Source: Flavobacteriales bacterium (GTDB lineage: Bacteria; Bacteroidota; Bacteroidia; Flavobacteriales_F; PHOS-HE28). From it: 64,000 nucleotides of DNA. Shown here piece after piece: positions 8,269 through 17,623 of this stretch. The notes beneath the pieces were generated by a model. The model saw only the letters and a list, made by a program, of their open reading frames with translations, had not been told where the DNA came from and ran no database searches. Numbering within the stretch: position 1 is the stretch's first letter; each line of letters starts with the position of its first letter. Made by a program: the position numbers and the translations under genes. The stretch spans positions 186,001 to 250,000 of the forward strand of contig JADKHI010000002.1 of NCBI GenBank assembly GCA_016721825.1, given 5' to 3'.

Positions 8269-11060
8269 GCGAAGAAACGAACGATAACGAGAACCTGCCA
8301 CAGGACCCCGAGACCAACGGCGGCGATGAGGCAGCGGGAGCGGAGACGCCTGTGCCAAGCCCCCGCGGGCCTGGTGGAAGGGCAGGTGTGCCCAGCGCTG
8401 GGCAGGCCGGCAGCTTCAGCGTGAGCGGCATGTACCGCGAGTGGTTCCTGGACTATGCCAGCTACGTGATCCTGGAGCGCGCGGTGCCCGCGTTGTACGA
8501 CGGCCTGAAGCCGGTGCAACGGCGGATCCTGCACAGCATGAAGGTGCTGGATGACGGGCGCTACAACAAGGTGGCCAACATCATCGGCCACACCATGCAG
8601 TACCACCCGCACGGCGATGCCAGCATCGGCGACGCGTTGGTGCAGCTGGGCCAGAAGGACCTGCTGATCGACTGCCAGGGCAACTGGGGCAACACCCTCA
8701 CCGGCGACAGCGCCGCAGCGCCCCGATACATCGAAGCACGCCTCAGCAAGTTCGCGCTGGACGTCGTCTTCAACCCCAAGACCACGGATTGGCAGCTCAG
8801 CTACGACGGCCGCAACAAGGAGCCCATCTTCCTGCCGGTGAAATTCCCGTTGCTGCTGGCCCAGGGAGGCGAAGGCATCGCAGTGGGCCTCAGCTGCAAA
8901 GTGCTGCCCCACAACTTCAACGAGCTCATCGACGCCAGCATCGGCCTGTTGCGCGGCAAGAAGCCCAACCTGCTGCCCGACTTCCCCACCGGCGGACTGG
9001 CCGATGTGGAGAACTACAACGGGGGCGAGCGCGGTGGCCGTGTGCGTTGCCGGGCCCGCATCCGCAAGGAGGACGCCAAGACCCTCGTGGTCTCCGAGAT
9101 CCCCTTCGGCACCAACACAGTCAGCCTGATCGAGAGCATCATCAAGGCCAACGACAAGGGGAAGATCAAGGTCCGCCACATCGAGGACAACACGGCCGAG
9201 AACGCCGAGATCATCATCCACCTCGCAGCAGGCGTCAGTCCCGACAACACCATCGATGCGCTCTTCGCCTTCACGGATTGCGAGATGAGCATCGCGCCGA
9301 ACGCGTGCGTGATCGAGAACGACAGGCCCCGCTTCGTCAGTGTGAACGAGCTGCTCCGCGTGAGCACCGAGAACACGCTGCGCCTGTTGAAGCTGGAGCT
9401 GGAGATCAAGCTGGAGGAGCTTGAGGCGCAATGGCACTTCAGCTCCTTGGAGCGCATCTTCATCGAGAAGAAGGTCTACCGCAAGATCGAAGAGGCCGAG
9501 ACCTGGGAGGAGGTGATGGCCTTCATCCACAAGGGACTGAAGCCGCACGTTCAGGAGCTGCGCCGACCTGTGACCGACGAGGATGTGGTGCGCCTCACCG
9601 AGATCCGCATCAAGCGCATCTCCAAGTTCGACAGCTTCAAGGCCGACGAGCACATCCGCGGGCTGGAGGACCAGCTGAAGGCCGTGAAGGAGAAGCTTGC
9701 CCACTTGGTGGACTACGCGATCGACTACTTCAAGGAGCTGAAGAAGAAGTACGGCGAAGGCCGCGATCGCAAGACCGAGCTGCGCACCTTCGACACCATC
9801 GTGGCCACCAAGGTGGCGGTGGCCAACAAGAAGCTCTACTTCGACCGCGAGGAGGGCTTCATGGGCTGGAGCCTGCGCAACAACGAGTTCGTGGACGAGT
9901 GCTCGGAGATCGACGACATCATCGTGTTCCGCATGAACGGCACCATGATGGTGACCAAGGTGGCCGACAAGAAGTTCATCGGCAAGGGCGTCATCCACAT
10001 CGGCGTCTTCAAGAAGAACGACGAGCGCACGATCTACCACATGATCTACCAGGACGGGCCGAAGGGACCCTTCTTCATGAAGCGCTTCGCCGTCACGGGC
10101 ATCACGCGCGACAAGGAGTACGACCTCACCGCCGGCACGCCGGGCAGCAGCGTGGAATACTTCACCTGCAACCCCGATGGGGCCAGTGAGACCGTGAGCG
10201 TGGTGCTGCGGCCCAAGCCCAACCTGCGCAAGAACAAGTTCGACATCGACTTCGCGCAGCTCGGCGTAAAGGGCCGTAGCAGCAAGGGCAACCTGCTCAC
10301 GCGTTACGCCGTGCAGAAGATCACCCAGAAGGAGCGGGGCGGCAGCACCCTGGGGGCCATCCCCATCTGGTTCGATGAAACGGTGCGCCGTCTGAACGAC
10401 ACCGGGCACGGCCGTTACCTGGGCCGCTTCGGCGGCGAGGACCGCATCCTCGCCATCATGTCCAACGGCACCTACCAGCTCTTCCCCTTCGTGCTCAGCA
10501 CCCACTTCCCGGACAATGCGCAGACCGTGGTGAAGTGGAACCCCAAGGACGTGCTGACCGCAGTGTACTTCGAAGGCGAGAAGCAGCAGGTGAACGTGAA
10601 GCGCTTCGAGGTGGAGACCGCGCGCGATCCCGTCACCTTCATCACCGAGCATCCTGAAAGCAAATTACTCGCCCACAGCCTGGTGCCCGATCCGGTGCTG
10701 CATGTGGGCTATGACAAGCGCAGCACAAGCCGCGAGGACGAGGATGTGAAGCTCCGCGACTTCATCGCCGTGAAAGGGGTGAAGGCCCTGGGCAATCGCC
10801 TGACGCCGCACAAGGTGAAGGAGCTCGTGCTCACCACGCCGGTCTTCATCCCGATGACCCCCGAATTGGAGGAAGTGCAGGGCATGCTGATCACCGAGGA
10901 TGAGATCGGCAACATGGACGCCCCGGAGGAGGACGACCTGGAAGAGAGCCCGGTGAAGCAGTTCAAGAAGCAGCAGACCACCGAGGATGTGGAACGCTCG
11001 CCGGAGGACCCGCTGATCGGATACGAGCCCGGCAAGCAGATCACGTTGGGTCTGGACTGA
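8265..11060 (+). CDS. parC: DNA topoisomerase IV subunit A (DNA breakage-reunion subunit)
   Basis: 931 residues. The winged-helix/tower core has the catalytic tyrosine at residue 155 in the motif APRYIEARLS; the helix-turn-helix region around SYVILERAVPALYDGLKPVQ is conserved. A coiled-coil tower (roughly 410-530) and a C-terminal beta-pinwheel-like region follow. The N-terminal 45 residues are an acidic, Gly/Pro-rich extension, and the C-terminus is acidic too. It is longer than E. coli ParC but typical for Bacteroidota relatives. I start at 8265 because this ATG overlaps the previous TGA as ATGA and begins the acidic tail; a longer in-frame reading overlaps the lipoprotein gene. Partner of ParE encoded upstream. 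Confidence 0.93.
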   Translation: MSEETNDNENLPQDPETNGGDEAAGAETPVPSPRGPGGRAGVPSAGQAGSFSVSGMYREWFLDYASYVILERAVPALYDGLKPVQRRILHSMKVLDDGRYNKVANIIGHTMQYHPHGDASIGDALVQLGQKDLLIDCQGNWGNTLTGDSAAAPRYIEARLSKFALDVVFNPKTTDWQLSYDGRNKEPIFLPVKFPLLLAQGGEGIAVGLSCKVLPHNFNELIDASIGLLRGKKPNLLPDFPTGGLADVENYNGGERGGRVRCRARIRKEDAKTLVVSEIPFGTNTVSLIESIIKANDKGKIKVRHIEDNTAENAEIIIHLAAGVSPDNTIDALFAFTDCEMSIAPNACVIENDRPRFVSVNELLRVSTENTLRLLKLELEIKLEELEAQWHFSSLERIFIEKKVYRKIEEAETWEEVMAFIHKGLKPHVQELRRPVTDEDVVRLTEIRIKRISKFDSFKADEHIRGLEDQLKAVKEKLAHLVDYAIDYFKELKKKYGEGRDRKTELRTFDTIVATKVAVANKKLYFDREEGFMGWSLRNNEFVDECSEIDDIIVFRMNGTMMVTKVADKKFIGKGVIHIGVFKKNDERTIYHMIYQDGPKGPFFMKRFAVTGITRDKEYDLTAGTPGSSVEYFTCNPDGASETVSVVLRPKPNLRKNKFDIDFAQLGVKGRSSKGNLLTRYAVQKITQKERGGSTLGAIPIWFDETVRRLNDTGHGRYLGRFGGEDRILAIMSNGTYQLFPFVLSTHFPDNAQTVVKWNPKDVLTAVYFEGEKQQVNVKRFEVETARDPVTFITEHPESKLLAHSLVPDPVLHVGYDKRSTSREDEDVKLRDFIAVKGVKALGNRLTPHKVKELVLTTPVFIPMTPELEEVQGMLITEDEIGNMDAPEEDDLEESPVKQFKKQQTTEDVERSPEDPLIGYEPGKQITLGLD

Positions 11061-11272
11061 TGGACACGCACGCCGCAGGTCCCTGGCAGCCCGTAGGCGC
11101 AGCACCTCCGGATCCCAAGCAGCTCATCCTGATCGAAGTGAAGGACAAGCGCGATCAACGCTCACGCTACATGTTGGTTCATTGGGTGCGCGATCGGTGG
11201 GTGTTCCCGGATCGCAGCCACCTCAGTGATACGCAGGTGCCTCAGCGTTGGGCAGTGGTGAACGAAGGATGA
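11060..11272 (+). CDS. Hypothetical protein, 70 aa
   Basis: A 70-residue ORF whose ATG shares one base with the parC TGA (TGATG), continuing the overlap pattern of the operon. The protein is small and mixed charged/aromatic (PWQPVGAAPPD, then VHWVRDRWVFPD, ending WAVVNEG). The W-x-P-V start and the tryptophan-rich centre recall short DUF551-like proteins, but the match is too weak to name. No signal peptide or membrane segment. Confidence 0.6.
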   Translation: MDTHAAGPWQPVGAAPPDPKQLILIEVKDKRDQRSRYMLVHWVRDRWVFPDRSHLSDTQVPQRWAVVNEG

Positions 11273-11286
11273 TGCTCGGTAGCTTG

Positions 11287-11307
11287 GAACAGCTGGCCCG
11301 GCTGTTC
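11287..11307. terminator. Weak hairpin between the parE-parC operon and the DGQHR gene
   Basis: A 7-bp inverted repeat (11287-11293 with 11301-11307, loop 7 nt) in the 54-base gap between two convergent genes. Short and without a T-run, so only a possible bidirectional terminator. Confidence 0.35.
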
Positions 11308-11326
11308 TCTATAGATCATTCGGGAA

Positions 11327-12430
11327 CTACAACCCCAGCTTCCCGCTGAGGAACTTGTGCACCTTGCCTACGCGTTCCACCTGTCCCTTGGCTGCGAAGC
11401 GCTCGTAGAACCCATCGTCGCGGAAGTCGCGGGATACATCGCTCCAGGCACCGGCAAGACGGGCCGTCCACCGCTGTTCACGTGTGCTCTCGTCACCGCG
11501 GTCACGAGCGTTCAGGTCGGCGCACACGCGGATCAGGGCCTTCAGCGTTACCGGCTTGGTCACGTGGTACTTGGGGTCGCCCCAGGTGGTTCCGAAGGCG
11601 GCCTTCGCGGCTTTGAAGAACTCCTGCAGCACCCGGTAACGTTGTTCGACGGCGGCGGCGTTCACCTTGGTGCCCTTCTCGAACGAACGCTGGATCCAGC
11701 GGTGCACCTCGTTGAAGAGCTCGGCCTGCATGATCCACTTCTCCTGCTTGCTGCGGTTGCCGAGGCGGTTGATGCGGTAGCGCAGCGGGCTGTCCGGCTC
11801 GTTGTACATGCGCTCGATCACCTTCGCGGCAAGGCGCTTGTCGGGCTTCTCCCAGCTTACGCGCTCGTACAGGTCGATCAGGTGGCTCTTGTTGATGCGT
11901 GTGGGCGTGCTGTTGATGATGACGAACATCTCCGCGGCGAAGTCCTCGCTCTCCCCATCGAAGATGATGCAGGGCACGTGGATGGTCTTGGCCTCTTCAG
12001 GATGCGAACGGAGGTAGAACTCCAGTGCGGCGAGGCGGTGCTGCCCGTCGATGATCAGGTACTTCTCCTTCGGCTCCTTCAGGTCGCCCACGTTCTTCAG
12101 GTTGCCCAGCGGCGAGAAGTCCAGGATGTCGCTGCTGAAGAGCAGCACGGTGCCCGGGATCGGTGGTTGAGCCACCGCCGTTTCGTAGAAGTTGCGGATC
12201 GCCTTGATCTTGCCTTGCGACATGCCGCGCTGGAAGGCGGAGTCACTGCGCTCGATGCGCTGGATGAAGCCGGCCACCTCATCCCCTTTACCGGCCTCCT
12301 CGGCGGCGATGGCCTTTTCACCTTCAGCATAGAAGCGACTGATGAAGCGGACCCGCCTCAGTATATCCTCGCAGGTGTAGGAGACGAAGTAGAACTTGGC
12401 TTCCTTCTGGCGGATCTGGGTGGCGATCAT
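11327..12430 (-). CDS. DGQHR-domain protein (DndB-like)
   Basis: 367 residues. The signature DGQHR lies in YLIIDGQHRLAALEFY, followed by the long helical body typical of the DGQHR domain family, which includes DndB of DNA phosphorothioation systems and related ParB/Srx-like fold proteins. The start at 12430 gives MIATQIRQKEAKFYFVSYT, the usual N-terminal strand; the longer upstream reading overlaps its own promoter. No dnd, dpd or restriction genes are adjacent, so the partner system is not visible here. A well-placed TTTG-N19-TACCTTCG promoter lies upstream. Function in this organism is unknown; DNA-modification control is the family association. Confidence 0.8.
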   Translation of the reverse strand: MIATQIRQKEAKFYFVSYTCEDILRRVRFISRFYAEGEKAIAAEEAGKGDEVAGFIQRIERSDSAFQRGMSQGKIKAIRNFYETAVAQPPIPGTVLLFSSDILDFSPLGNLKNVGDLKEPKEKYLIIDGQHRLAALEFYLRSHPEEAKTIHVPCIIFDGESEDFAAEMFVIINSTPTRINKSHLIDLYERVSWEKPDKRLAAKVIERMYNEPDSPLRYRINRLGNRSKQEKWIMQAELFNEVHRWIQRSFEKGTKVNAAAVEQRYRVLQEFFKAAKAAFGTTWGDPKYHVTKPVTLKALIRVCADLNARDRGDESTREQRWTARLAGAWSDVSRDFRDDGFYERFAAKGQVERVGKVHKFLSGKLGL

Positions 12431-12447
12431 GGCTGTGTCTGTGTCTC

Positions 12448-12478
12448 CGAAGGTAGTGGAGGCTTCGAACGGCGCAAA
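12448..12478 (-). promoter_or_regulatory. Promoter of the DGQHR gene (TTTG-N19-TACCTTCG)
   Basis: On the minus strand, TTTG at 12478-12475 is followed by a 19-base spacer and TACCTTCG at 12455-12448, close to the Bacteroidota consensus. The ATG is 17 bases downstream of the -7 element. Confidence 0.65.
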
Positions 12479-12506
12479 GCGCTTTCCCGGCAATTCGTCG
12501 GCCGTA

Positions 12507-12514
12507 TACCTTTC
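12507..12514 (+). promoter_or_regulatory. -7 element (TACCTTTC) for the exported protein gene
   Basis: TACCTTTC lies 7 bases before the ATG at 12522, with TTTC 20 bases upstream in the -33 position. It forms a divergent pair with the DGQHR promoter. The spacing suggests a leaderless or nearly leaderless mRNA. Confidence 0.45.
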
Positions 12515-12521
12515 CTGCGGA

Positions 12522-13361
12522 ATGTGGACCCCACGCCCCCCATCGAGCCCTGCGCGCGTCTCCGGCCTCTTTGCCTTGGCGTTCGGCCTGGTCTTCGGCG
12601 CGAGCCCATGCGAAACCATGGCTCAGGGACGAACGGTGCTTACCGTGGATACGATCCGAGCGGTCCAACCCTGGCACCCTCACGCGGTCTACACCTTCCC
12701 GCATCTCCGGGTGCCCGAGCGTCCGCAAGTGGCTGAACGGATCCATCGCCACCTCTGCATCGACTTACTGGAAGCCGACCCGGACACCGCGGGCGACCGG
12801 CTTTTCGGCAGGGTCTGGGGCGATACCGCAACCGCGCGGCTGCCCAGCCTCTACGACCTGACGTGGGAGGTCCATCAGCCCTTACAGGAGGTGGTGGACT
12901 TCGAGATCTCAGCGGAAGGTTGCGGAGCGTATTGCGAAGGCTTTACACGGCACTACGTCTACGACCTGCGGGACGGGCACTACCTGGACTTCGACTCGCT
13001 GCTCACCCCGGCGGGCCTGAGTGCGCTGAATGATACCCTCGACAAGCGCTGGCGGACCACCTTGGGTAACTATATGGACTCGTTAGGGGTCCGACTTTCG
13101 TCACCGGACCTTACACCCGAGGACACTGAGCTCGTGGTGTTGACCTACGCGCTGTACCGCGATTGCATGGAAGAACGCGAAGGTCGCGCGCCGTATGTTG
13201 ACGACATCCAGCCATTGACCAGCGCGATGCGCTTCTTCATCTCACGGTGTGCTGCGCATGTGAACCAGAACCTGGATGAGCTGGACCCGCTGTCCTTCGA
13301 ACTGCCGTATGGTTGGCTCGCCGCTTACCTCCGGCCGGAGCTGAGGTCCTTGTTCCGGTAG
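12522..13361 (+). CDS. Exported protein, DUF3298-like
   Basis: 279 residues. A signal peptide (hydrophobic core VSGLFALAFGLVFGA) ends near ETMAQ. The mature domain resembles periplasmic DUF3298-type proteins: the pattern DFEISAEGCGAYCEGFTRHY followed by VYDLRDGHYLDFDSLLTPAG is the one seen in that family, with a Cys pair (CGAYC) that could form a disulphide. The start at 12522 was chosen because it opens the signal sequence and has a -7 element just upstream; an earlier reading would run through the divergent promoter. Family call moderate; biochemical role unknown. Confidence 0.7.
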   Translation: MWTPRPPSSPARVSGLFALAFGLVFGASPCETMAQGRTVLTVDTIRAVQPWHPHAVYTFPHLRVPERPQVAERIHRHLCIDLLEADPDTAGDRLFGRVWGDTATARLPSLYDLTWEVHQPLQEVVDFEISAEGCGAYCEGFTRHYVYDLRDGHYLDFDSLLTPAGLSALNDTLDKRWRTTLGNYMDSLGVRLSSPDLTPEDTELVVLTYALYRDCMEEREGRAPYVDDIQPLTSAMRFFISRCAAHVNQNLDELDPLSFELPYGWLAAYLRPELRSLFR

Positions 13362-13364
13362 GGC

Positions 13365-14147
13365 TCACACCCCACACAGCACCGGGATCCCATGCTCGTT
13401 GGTGAGCACGCGTTCCTTCTCGGCATCGGCGATCCAGCGGTGATCGTCACTGGCTTGGGCCATGATGGCAATGCAGTCGGCGCCGGCGGCTTGGGCGTGG
13501 CGGATGGTCTGCTCCGCGAAGCCAGCGCTGAAGACGGAACTGGGCTCGTTCACTTCCTCGTAGGTGATGCCCTCCTCGGCCAGACGGGTCAGCATGTGGG
13601 TCTTGTTCTTCAGCAGGTGTTCGCTGGGCTGATCTCCGGGGCGCATCACCTGGTACACTTCCACCGTGGCCTCGCAGGTGCGGGCGAGCAGGCAGACCGC
13701 GTTCAACAACTTGTCGATGTCGGCATGGGCCGCTACCGGCATCACGATGCGCTTCATGTTCACCGTACGTGGGCTCTTCTCCTGCACCACCAGAGCGGGT
13801 ACCGCTGAACGGCGCACCAGTTTCAAGATGTCGGCGCCCATCAGTGACTGGCGTAAGCCGCGGAGGCCGTGGGTGGCCACCACCATAAGGGCATGGCCCT
13901 GCCCGGATTCCTCGGCGATCTGCTTCAGCGGATCACCTTGGCGGAGCACCTCCTTCATTCCCCGATCGCTGGAGTGTGTGCCCATCAATTCGGCGGCCTT
14001 CTGCAGGGCGGCCTCGTTGCGGTCCTCCTTGGCCACCACGTGCAGCAAGGTGACCGAGGCGTTCAGCTTGTTGCTGAGCGCAGCGGCATAGTGCAAGGCG
14101 GTCTCCGAGGCTGGAGAAAAATCGGTAGGGCAGAGGATGTCGTTCAT
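13365..14147 (-). CDS. Universal stress protein, tandem UspA domains
   Basis: 260 residues with two Usp domains. The first starts ILCPTDFSPASETAL and ends with the ATP-loop region THGLRGLRQSLMG and PALVVQE. The second (from about residue 130, RIVMPVAAHADIDKL) is more degenerate and ends HGIPVLCGV. Cytosolic stress-response protein; nucleotide binding is likely for the first domain. The ATG at 14147 was chosen over an upstream one because homologues begin here and a -7 element lies 15 bases upstream. It converges with the exported-protein gene, with 3 bases between stops. Confidence 0.88.
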   Translation of the reverse strand: MNDILCPTDFSPASETALHYAAALSNKLNASVTLLHVVAKEDRNEAALQKAAELMGTHSSDRGMKEVLRQGDPLKQIAEESGQGHALMVVATHGLRGLRQSLMGADILKLVRRSAVPALVVQEKSPRTVNMKRIVMPVAAHADIDKLLNAVCLLARTCEATVEVYQVMRPGDQPSEHLLKNKTHMLTRLAEEGITYEEVNEPSSVFSAGFAEQTIRHAQAAGADCIAIMAQASDDHRWIADAEKERVLTNEHGIPVLCGV

Positions 14148-14162
14148 GGGAAGCGAATGGTC

Positions 14163-14170
14163 GAAAGGTA
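14163..14170 (-). promoter_or_regulatory. -7 element (TACCTTTC) for the uspA-like gene
   Basis: TACCTTTC on the minus strand, 15 bases before the ATG. A TTG upstream is 26 bases away, too far to count as a normal -33 box. Confidence 0.45.
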
Positions 14171-14300
14171 GGTGGTGGGCCACTTAACGACCTCGACAAG
14201 CGTTGCCGCCAACTGGGGAAGCTGACCGTTCGTCGTGGGATCCCTGCCTTCGGTCGCACGTGGGTGGGGCACGTTACCGCCTTGTGCCCATCTTGCGGGC

Positions 14301-16667
14301 ATGAACCTGCGCTCCTTCGCCATCGGCCTCGGTCTGGTGGCCCTCTCCAGCCATGCCCAGCTGAACATCGTTCAACTCGGGCTCTACGACTTCCAAGCGG
14401 CGCGCAACAGCGACCTCAGCAACCTCTGGGGCTATGCGGACGAGATCGGCAATGAGTACGCCTTGGTGGGAGTGAATGGAGATAACGGGACCCCGGACAG
14501 CGGTGGCATCTCCGTGGTGGACGTTACTGATCCGGCGAACCCGGTGGAGGTGTTCTTCAGCAGCGGCCCCAACAGCATCTGGCGCGAGATCAAGACCTTC
14601 GGCAACTACGCCTACATGACCACCGAGGCGCAGGCAGGCCTCTACATCATCGACCTGACGCCCTTGCCGGGTGGAACACCGACGGTGACCTTGTTCAACG
14701 GAAACGGCTGGGACACGTCCCACAGCCTCTTCATTGACGAGAACGGGCGACTATACCTGCATGGCAGCAACCGGGGCAATGGTGGTGTGATCATGTACGA
14801 CCTGACCCAGGATCCCTTGAACCCTGTGGAAGTGGGTGTGTTCGACCAGTGGTACTGCCACGACAGCTTCGCTCGTGGCGACACTTTGTATGCGGCCCAC
14901 ATCAACGATGGATTCTTCAGCATTGTGGACGTGAGCGACCCTGCGAATCCGGTGTTACTGGGCACGCAGACCACCCCGAACAACTTCACACACAATACCT
15001 GGTTGGACGATTCAGGCGACTACCTCTTCACCACGGACGAGAAGCCCAACAGCTACATCGGCGCGTACGATGTGAGCGATCCTACGGACATTCAGGAGGT
15101 GGATCGCCTGCAGACCTCCCCCGGTTCCGAGGCCATCGTACACAACACTTACTGGCTGGACCATTACGTGATCCAGAGCTACTATACGGAAGGCGTGAGC
15201 ATATACGATGTGACCCTGCCGAACAACATGGTGGAAGTGGGGCACTACGATACCTCGCCCTTCACGGGGAGCGGGTTCAATGGTGCCTGGGGTGTCTATC
15301 CCTATTTACCCAGCGGCAACCTGTTGGTGAGCGACATTGAAGGTGGGCTTTACATCCTCGGGGCGACCTACACGCGCGGCTGCTACCTGGAAGGCACCGT
15401 GACCGATGCGGTGACAACGAACGCCGTGAACGCGGCCAGCATCAGTGTGACGGGAACGAACCTAACGACCAGCAGCGATCTCGTGGGATCGTATTCAACC
15501 GGCTACCACACGGCGGGCAGCTACGCGGTGGTGGTAACGGCGCCAGGTTACCTTCCCTTCACCGCTACAGCGGTCGTACTTCAGACCGGCTTGGTGACCT
15601 TGTTGGATGTGGCGCTGGATCCTTTGCCCAGCTTCACCTTACCGGGCACGGTGGTTGAGGACGGCACCGCTACCGGGATCGCTAGCGCTGAGGTGTTCTT
15701 CGATGATGGCGTGATGCAGTTCAGCACCACCACGGCCGCCGATGGAAGCTTCAGTACAGCTTCGATCCCCGAGGGGACGTACGATGTCTATGTCGGCGCT
15801 TGGGGCTGGCATACGCTCTGCATCAGTGGTCTGGTCGTCAGTTCCACCACGCCTGCGCAGACCTATGAATTGCTTCCTGGTTACGCCGATAACATGAGCC
15901 TGGACCTTGGCTGGACGAATGTCGATGAGGGCAGCTCCGGGGCCTGGGTGCGTGAAGCGCCAATCGGCACCGACTTTCAAGGAGAGGACTCCAATGCAGG
16001 TTCGGATGTGAGCGGTGATTGTGGTAGCAAGGCCTATGTGACGGGGAACGCCGGTGGCGCTCCTGGGGATGATGACGTGGATGGCGGGGCACAGAACCTC
16101 ACCTCACCAGTGTTCGACGTGAGCAGCATGCCCGATCCGCATGTGCGGTTCTCCTCCTGGTTCTTCAATGGGGGCGGCATGGGCAACCCCAACGATGCCA
16201 TGCGCGTGGCGTTGATCAACGGAACCGATACGGCGGACATCACTGTCCTTACGGAAGCGACCGCGACCATGTCACAATGGACGGAGACCCTGGTGCGGAT
16301 CAGTGACATCATTGTTCCTACCGCTACCATGCAGCTCTACGTGCGCATTTCCGACGACCAGCCCGGTCACTTGTTGGAAGGCGGCCTGGATGACTTTGAA
16401 GTGCTTGCGAACCCCTTTGCAGGTGTTCTGGAGAACGGTACTGGAACGCTGGCCCTGTGGCCGAACCCTGGAACGGATGAGGTCTCCGTGATGGCGAAAG
16501 CTGGCGAAGTGCTGACCGTGCTTGACGCTCAAGGTCGGATGGTGGTCAGCGCGGTCGGCATGTTCGAAGGGCTGAACACAATGCGTATCGATCTGGCCCC
16601 TGGCCTGTACGTGGTCCGCGTGAGTTCGGCCGTTGCAACGCGCACTGCACGCTGGGTGGTGGAATAG
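14301..16667 (+). CDS. Choice-of-anchor B family T9SS-secreted protein
   Basis: 788 residues. A signal peptide (FAIGLGLVALSSHAQ) is followed by LVIVD-type repeats (YALVGVN..., ISVVDVTDPANPVEVF, YIIDLTP, FSIVDVSDPANPVLLG) that form a propeller-like choice-of-anchor B region to about residue 360. Two carboxypeptidase-regulatory-like beta domains follow (LEGTVTDAVT..., LPGTVVEDGTATGIASAEVFF), then an MAM-like/jelly-roll region with an EGGLDDFEVL strand. The end is a T9SS type A sorting domain (LALWPNPGTDEVSV ... LAPGLYVVRV). Surface or extracellular. The start at 14301 opens the signal peptide. Ligand unknown. Confidence 0.9.
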   Translation: MNLRSFAIGLGLVALSSHAQLNIVQLGLYDFQAARNSDLSNLWGYADEIGNEYALVGVNGDNGTPDSGGISVVDVTDPANPVEVFFSSGPNSIWREIKTFGNYAYMTTEAQAGLYIIDLTPLPGGTPTVTLFNGNGWDTSHSLFIDENGRLYLHGSNRGNGGVIMYDLTQDPLNPVEVGVFDQWYCHDSFARGDTLYAAHINDGFFSIVDVSDPANPVLLGTQTTPNNFTHNTWLDDSGDYLFTTDEKPNSYIGAYDVSDPTDIQEVDRLQTSPGSEAIVHNTYWLDHYVIQSYYTEGVSIYDVTLPNNMVEVGHYDTSPFTGSGFNGAWGVYPYLPSGNLLVSDIEGGLYILGATYTRGCYLEGTVTDAVTTNAVNAASISVTGTNLTTSSDLVGSYSTGYHTAGSYAVVVTAPGYLPFTATAVVLQTGLVTLLDVALDPLPSFTLPGTVVEDGTATGIASAEVFFDDGVMQFSTTTAADGSFSTASIPEGTYDVYVGAWGWHTLCISGLVVSSTTPAQTYELLPGYADNMSLDLGWTNVDEGSSGAWVREAPIGTDFQGEDSNAGSDVSGDCGSKAYVTGNAGGAPGDDDVDGGAQNLTSPVFDVSSMPDPHVRFSSWFFNGGGMGNPNDAMRVALINGTDTADITVLTEATATMSQWTETLVRISDIIVPTATMQLYVRISDDQPGHLLEGGLDDFEVLANPFAGVLENGTGTLALWPNPGTDEVSVMAKAGEVLTVLDAQGRMVVSAVGMFEGLNTMRIDLAPGLYVVRVSSAVATRTARWVVE

Positions 16668-16672
16668 GCTGA

Positions 16673-17617
16673 TCAGCGCGGGGCGCTGGTTCCTCCGCAG
16701 TGCTCCTTCAACAGCTCGTCGACCTCCGGCACATCGCCGAGGATCTTGGCGAGTGAAAGGTCCGCACAGGCCTTGTCGCGCTCGCCTTTGTGCAACAACA
16801 GCACAGCGCGTGTCCGCAAGGCATAAGGGTTCGCTGGATAGCTCTTCAGGCTGCGTTCGATGTCCGCCATGGCATCGTTATCGCGTCCCAGCTTCAGCAG
16901 CGTGTAAGCGCGGTTGCTGAGTGCCACGGGTTCATCCTTGTCCATGCTGAGGGCTTGCTCGCACATCTTCAGTGCTTCCTCGTGCCTGCCGAGCGCGTTC
17001 AGTTCGAAGGCCCGGTTGGTCCAGTGGCCGATGTTGTCGGGCTCCAGCGCGCAAAGCGTTTCCAGCACACCCAGTGCGGCCGCATGGTCCCCGATAGCGT
17101 CGTAGAGCCGGGCGAGGGTGCGAAGAGCCTCGTGGTCATCGCTGCTGGAACCAAGGCCGGCCTTCAGATCTTCAATGGCGCCAGGCACTTTCTTCTGTTC
17201 GGCCCGGGCTTCGCCTCGCAACACGAGTACGCGTGCCAGCATGGCTGCATCAGGCTTATGGTTCAGCGCGCGGGTGCAGAGCCGCTCGGTGTGGGACCAA
17301 TCCTCACTGCGGAAAGCGTAGAGCGCCCGCTGATAGTTGGCCTCCACATAGGTGCTGTCCAATTGCAGGGCCTTCTCCACGTCGAGCAGGAAGCGATCCA
17401 TGCGCTCCATGGCATACCACGCACGAGCTCTGGCACTGTAGGAACCGGCATCAGGGCGCAGCTTGATCGCCGCATCGAACTGGTCCACGGCCTTCTGTGG
17501 TCGGTCGATCAGCAACAGGCTATCTCCCAAGGCGATGCACCGGTCCGCGTCCTGCGCGGAAGCGTTCCAAGTGGTCGCCAGGACCATCCATACCAACAGC
17601 ACGTTCCTCACGATCAT
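16673..17617 (-). CDS. Exported TPR-repeat protein
   Basis: 314 residues. The signal peptide ends near NASAQ. The rest is about eight tetratricopeptide repeats with recognisable units such as AVDQFDAAIKLRPD, ALQLDSTYVEANYQRALY, ALSMDKDEPVALSNRAYTL and SYPANPYALRTRAVLL. It is probably a periplasmic or outer-membrane-associated scaffold. The start at 17617 is the ATG before the signal sequence; a -7 element ends only 6 bases upstream, so the mRNA may be leaderless. It lies downstream of tsaD on the same strand but has its own promoter. Partner unknown. Confidence 0.85.
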   Translation of the reverse strand: MIVRNVLLVWMVLATTWNASAQDADRCIALGDSLLLIDRPQKAVDQFDAAIKLRPDAGSYSARARAWYAMERMDRFLLDVEKALQLDSTYVEANYQRALYAFRSEDWSHTERLCTRALNHKPDAAMLARVLVLRGEARAEQKKVPGAIEDLKAGLGSSSDDHEALRTLARLYDAIGDHAAALGVLETLCALEPDNIGHWTNRAFELNALGRHEEALKMCEQALSMDKDEPVALSNRAYTLLKLGRDNDAMADIERSLKSYPANPYALRTRAVLLLHKGERDKACADLSLAKILGDVPEVDELLKEHCGGTSAPR

Positions 17618-17623
17618 GGTCGC

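Noticed and set aside
8262..10652. 796-codon minus-strand ORF opposite parC
   Set aside because: Antisense shadow; no recognisable domain, and parC is certain.
11357..12736. 459-codon plus-strand ORF opposite the DGQHR gene
   Set aside because: Antisense of a protein with a clear DGQHR motif and promoter.
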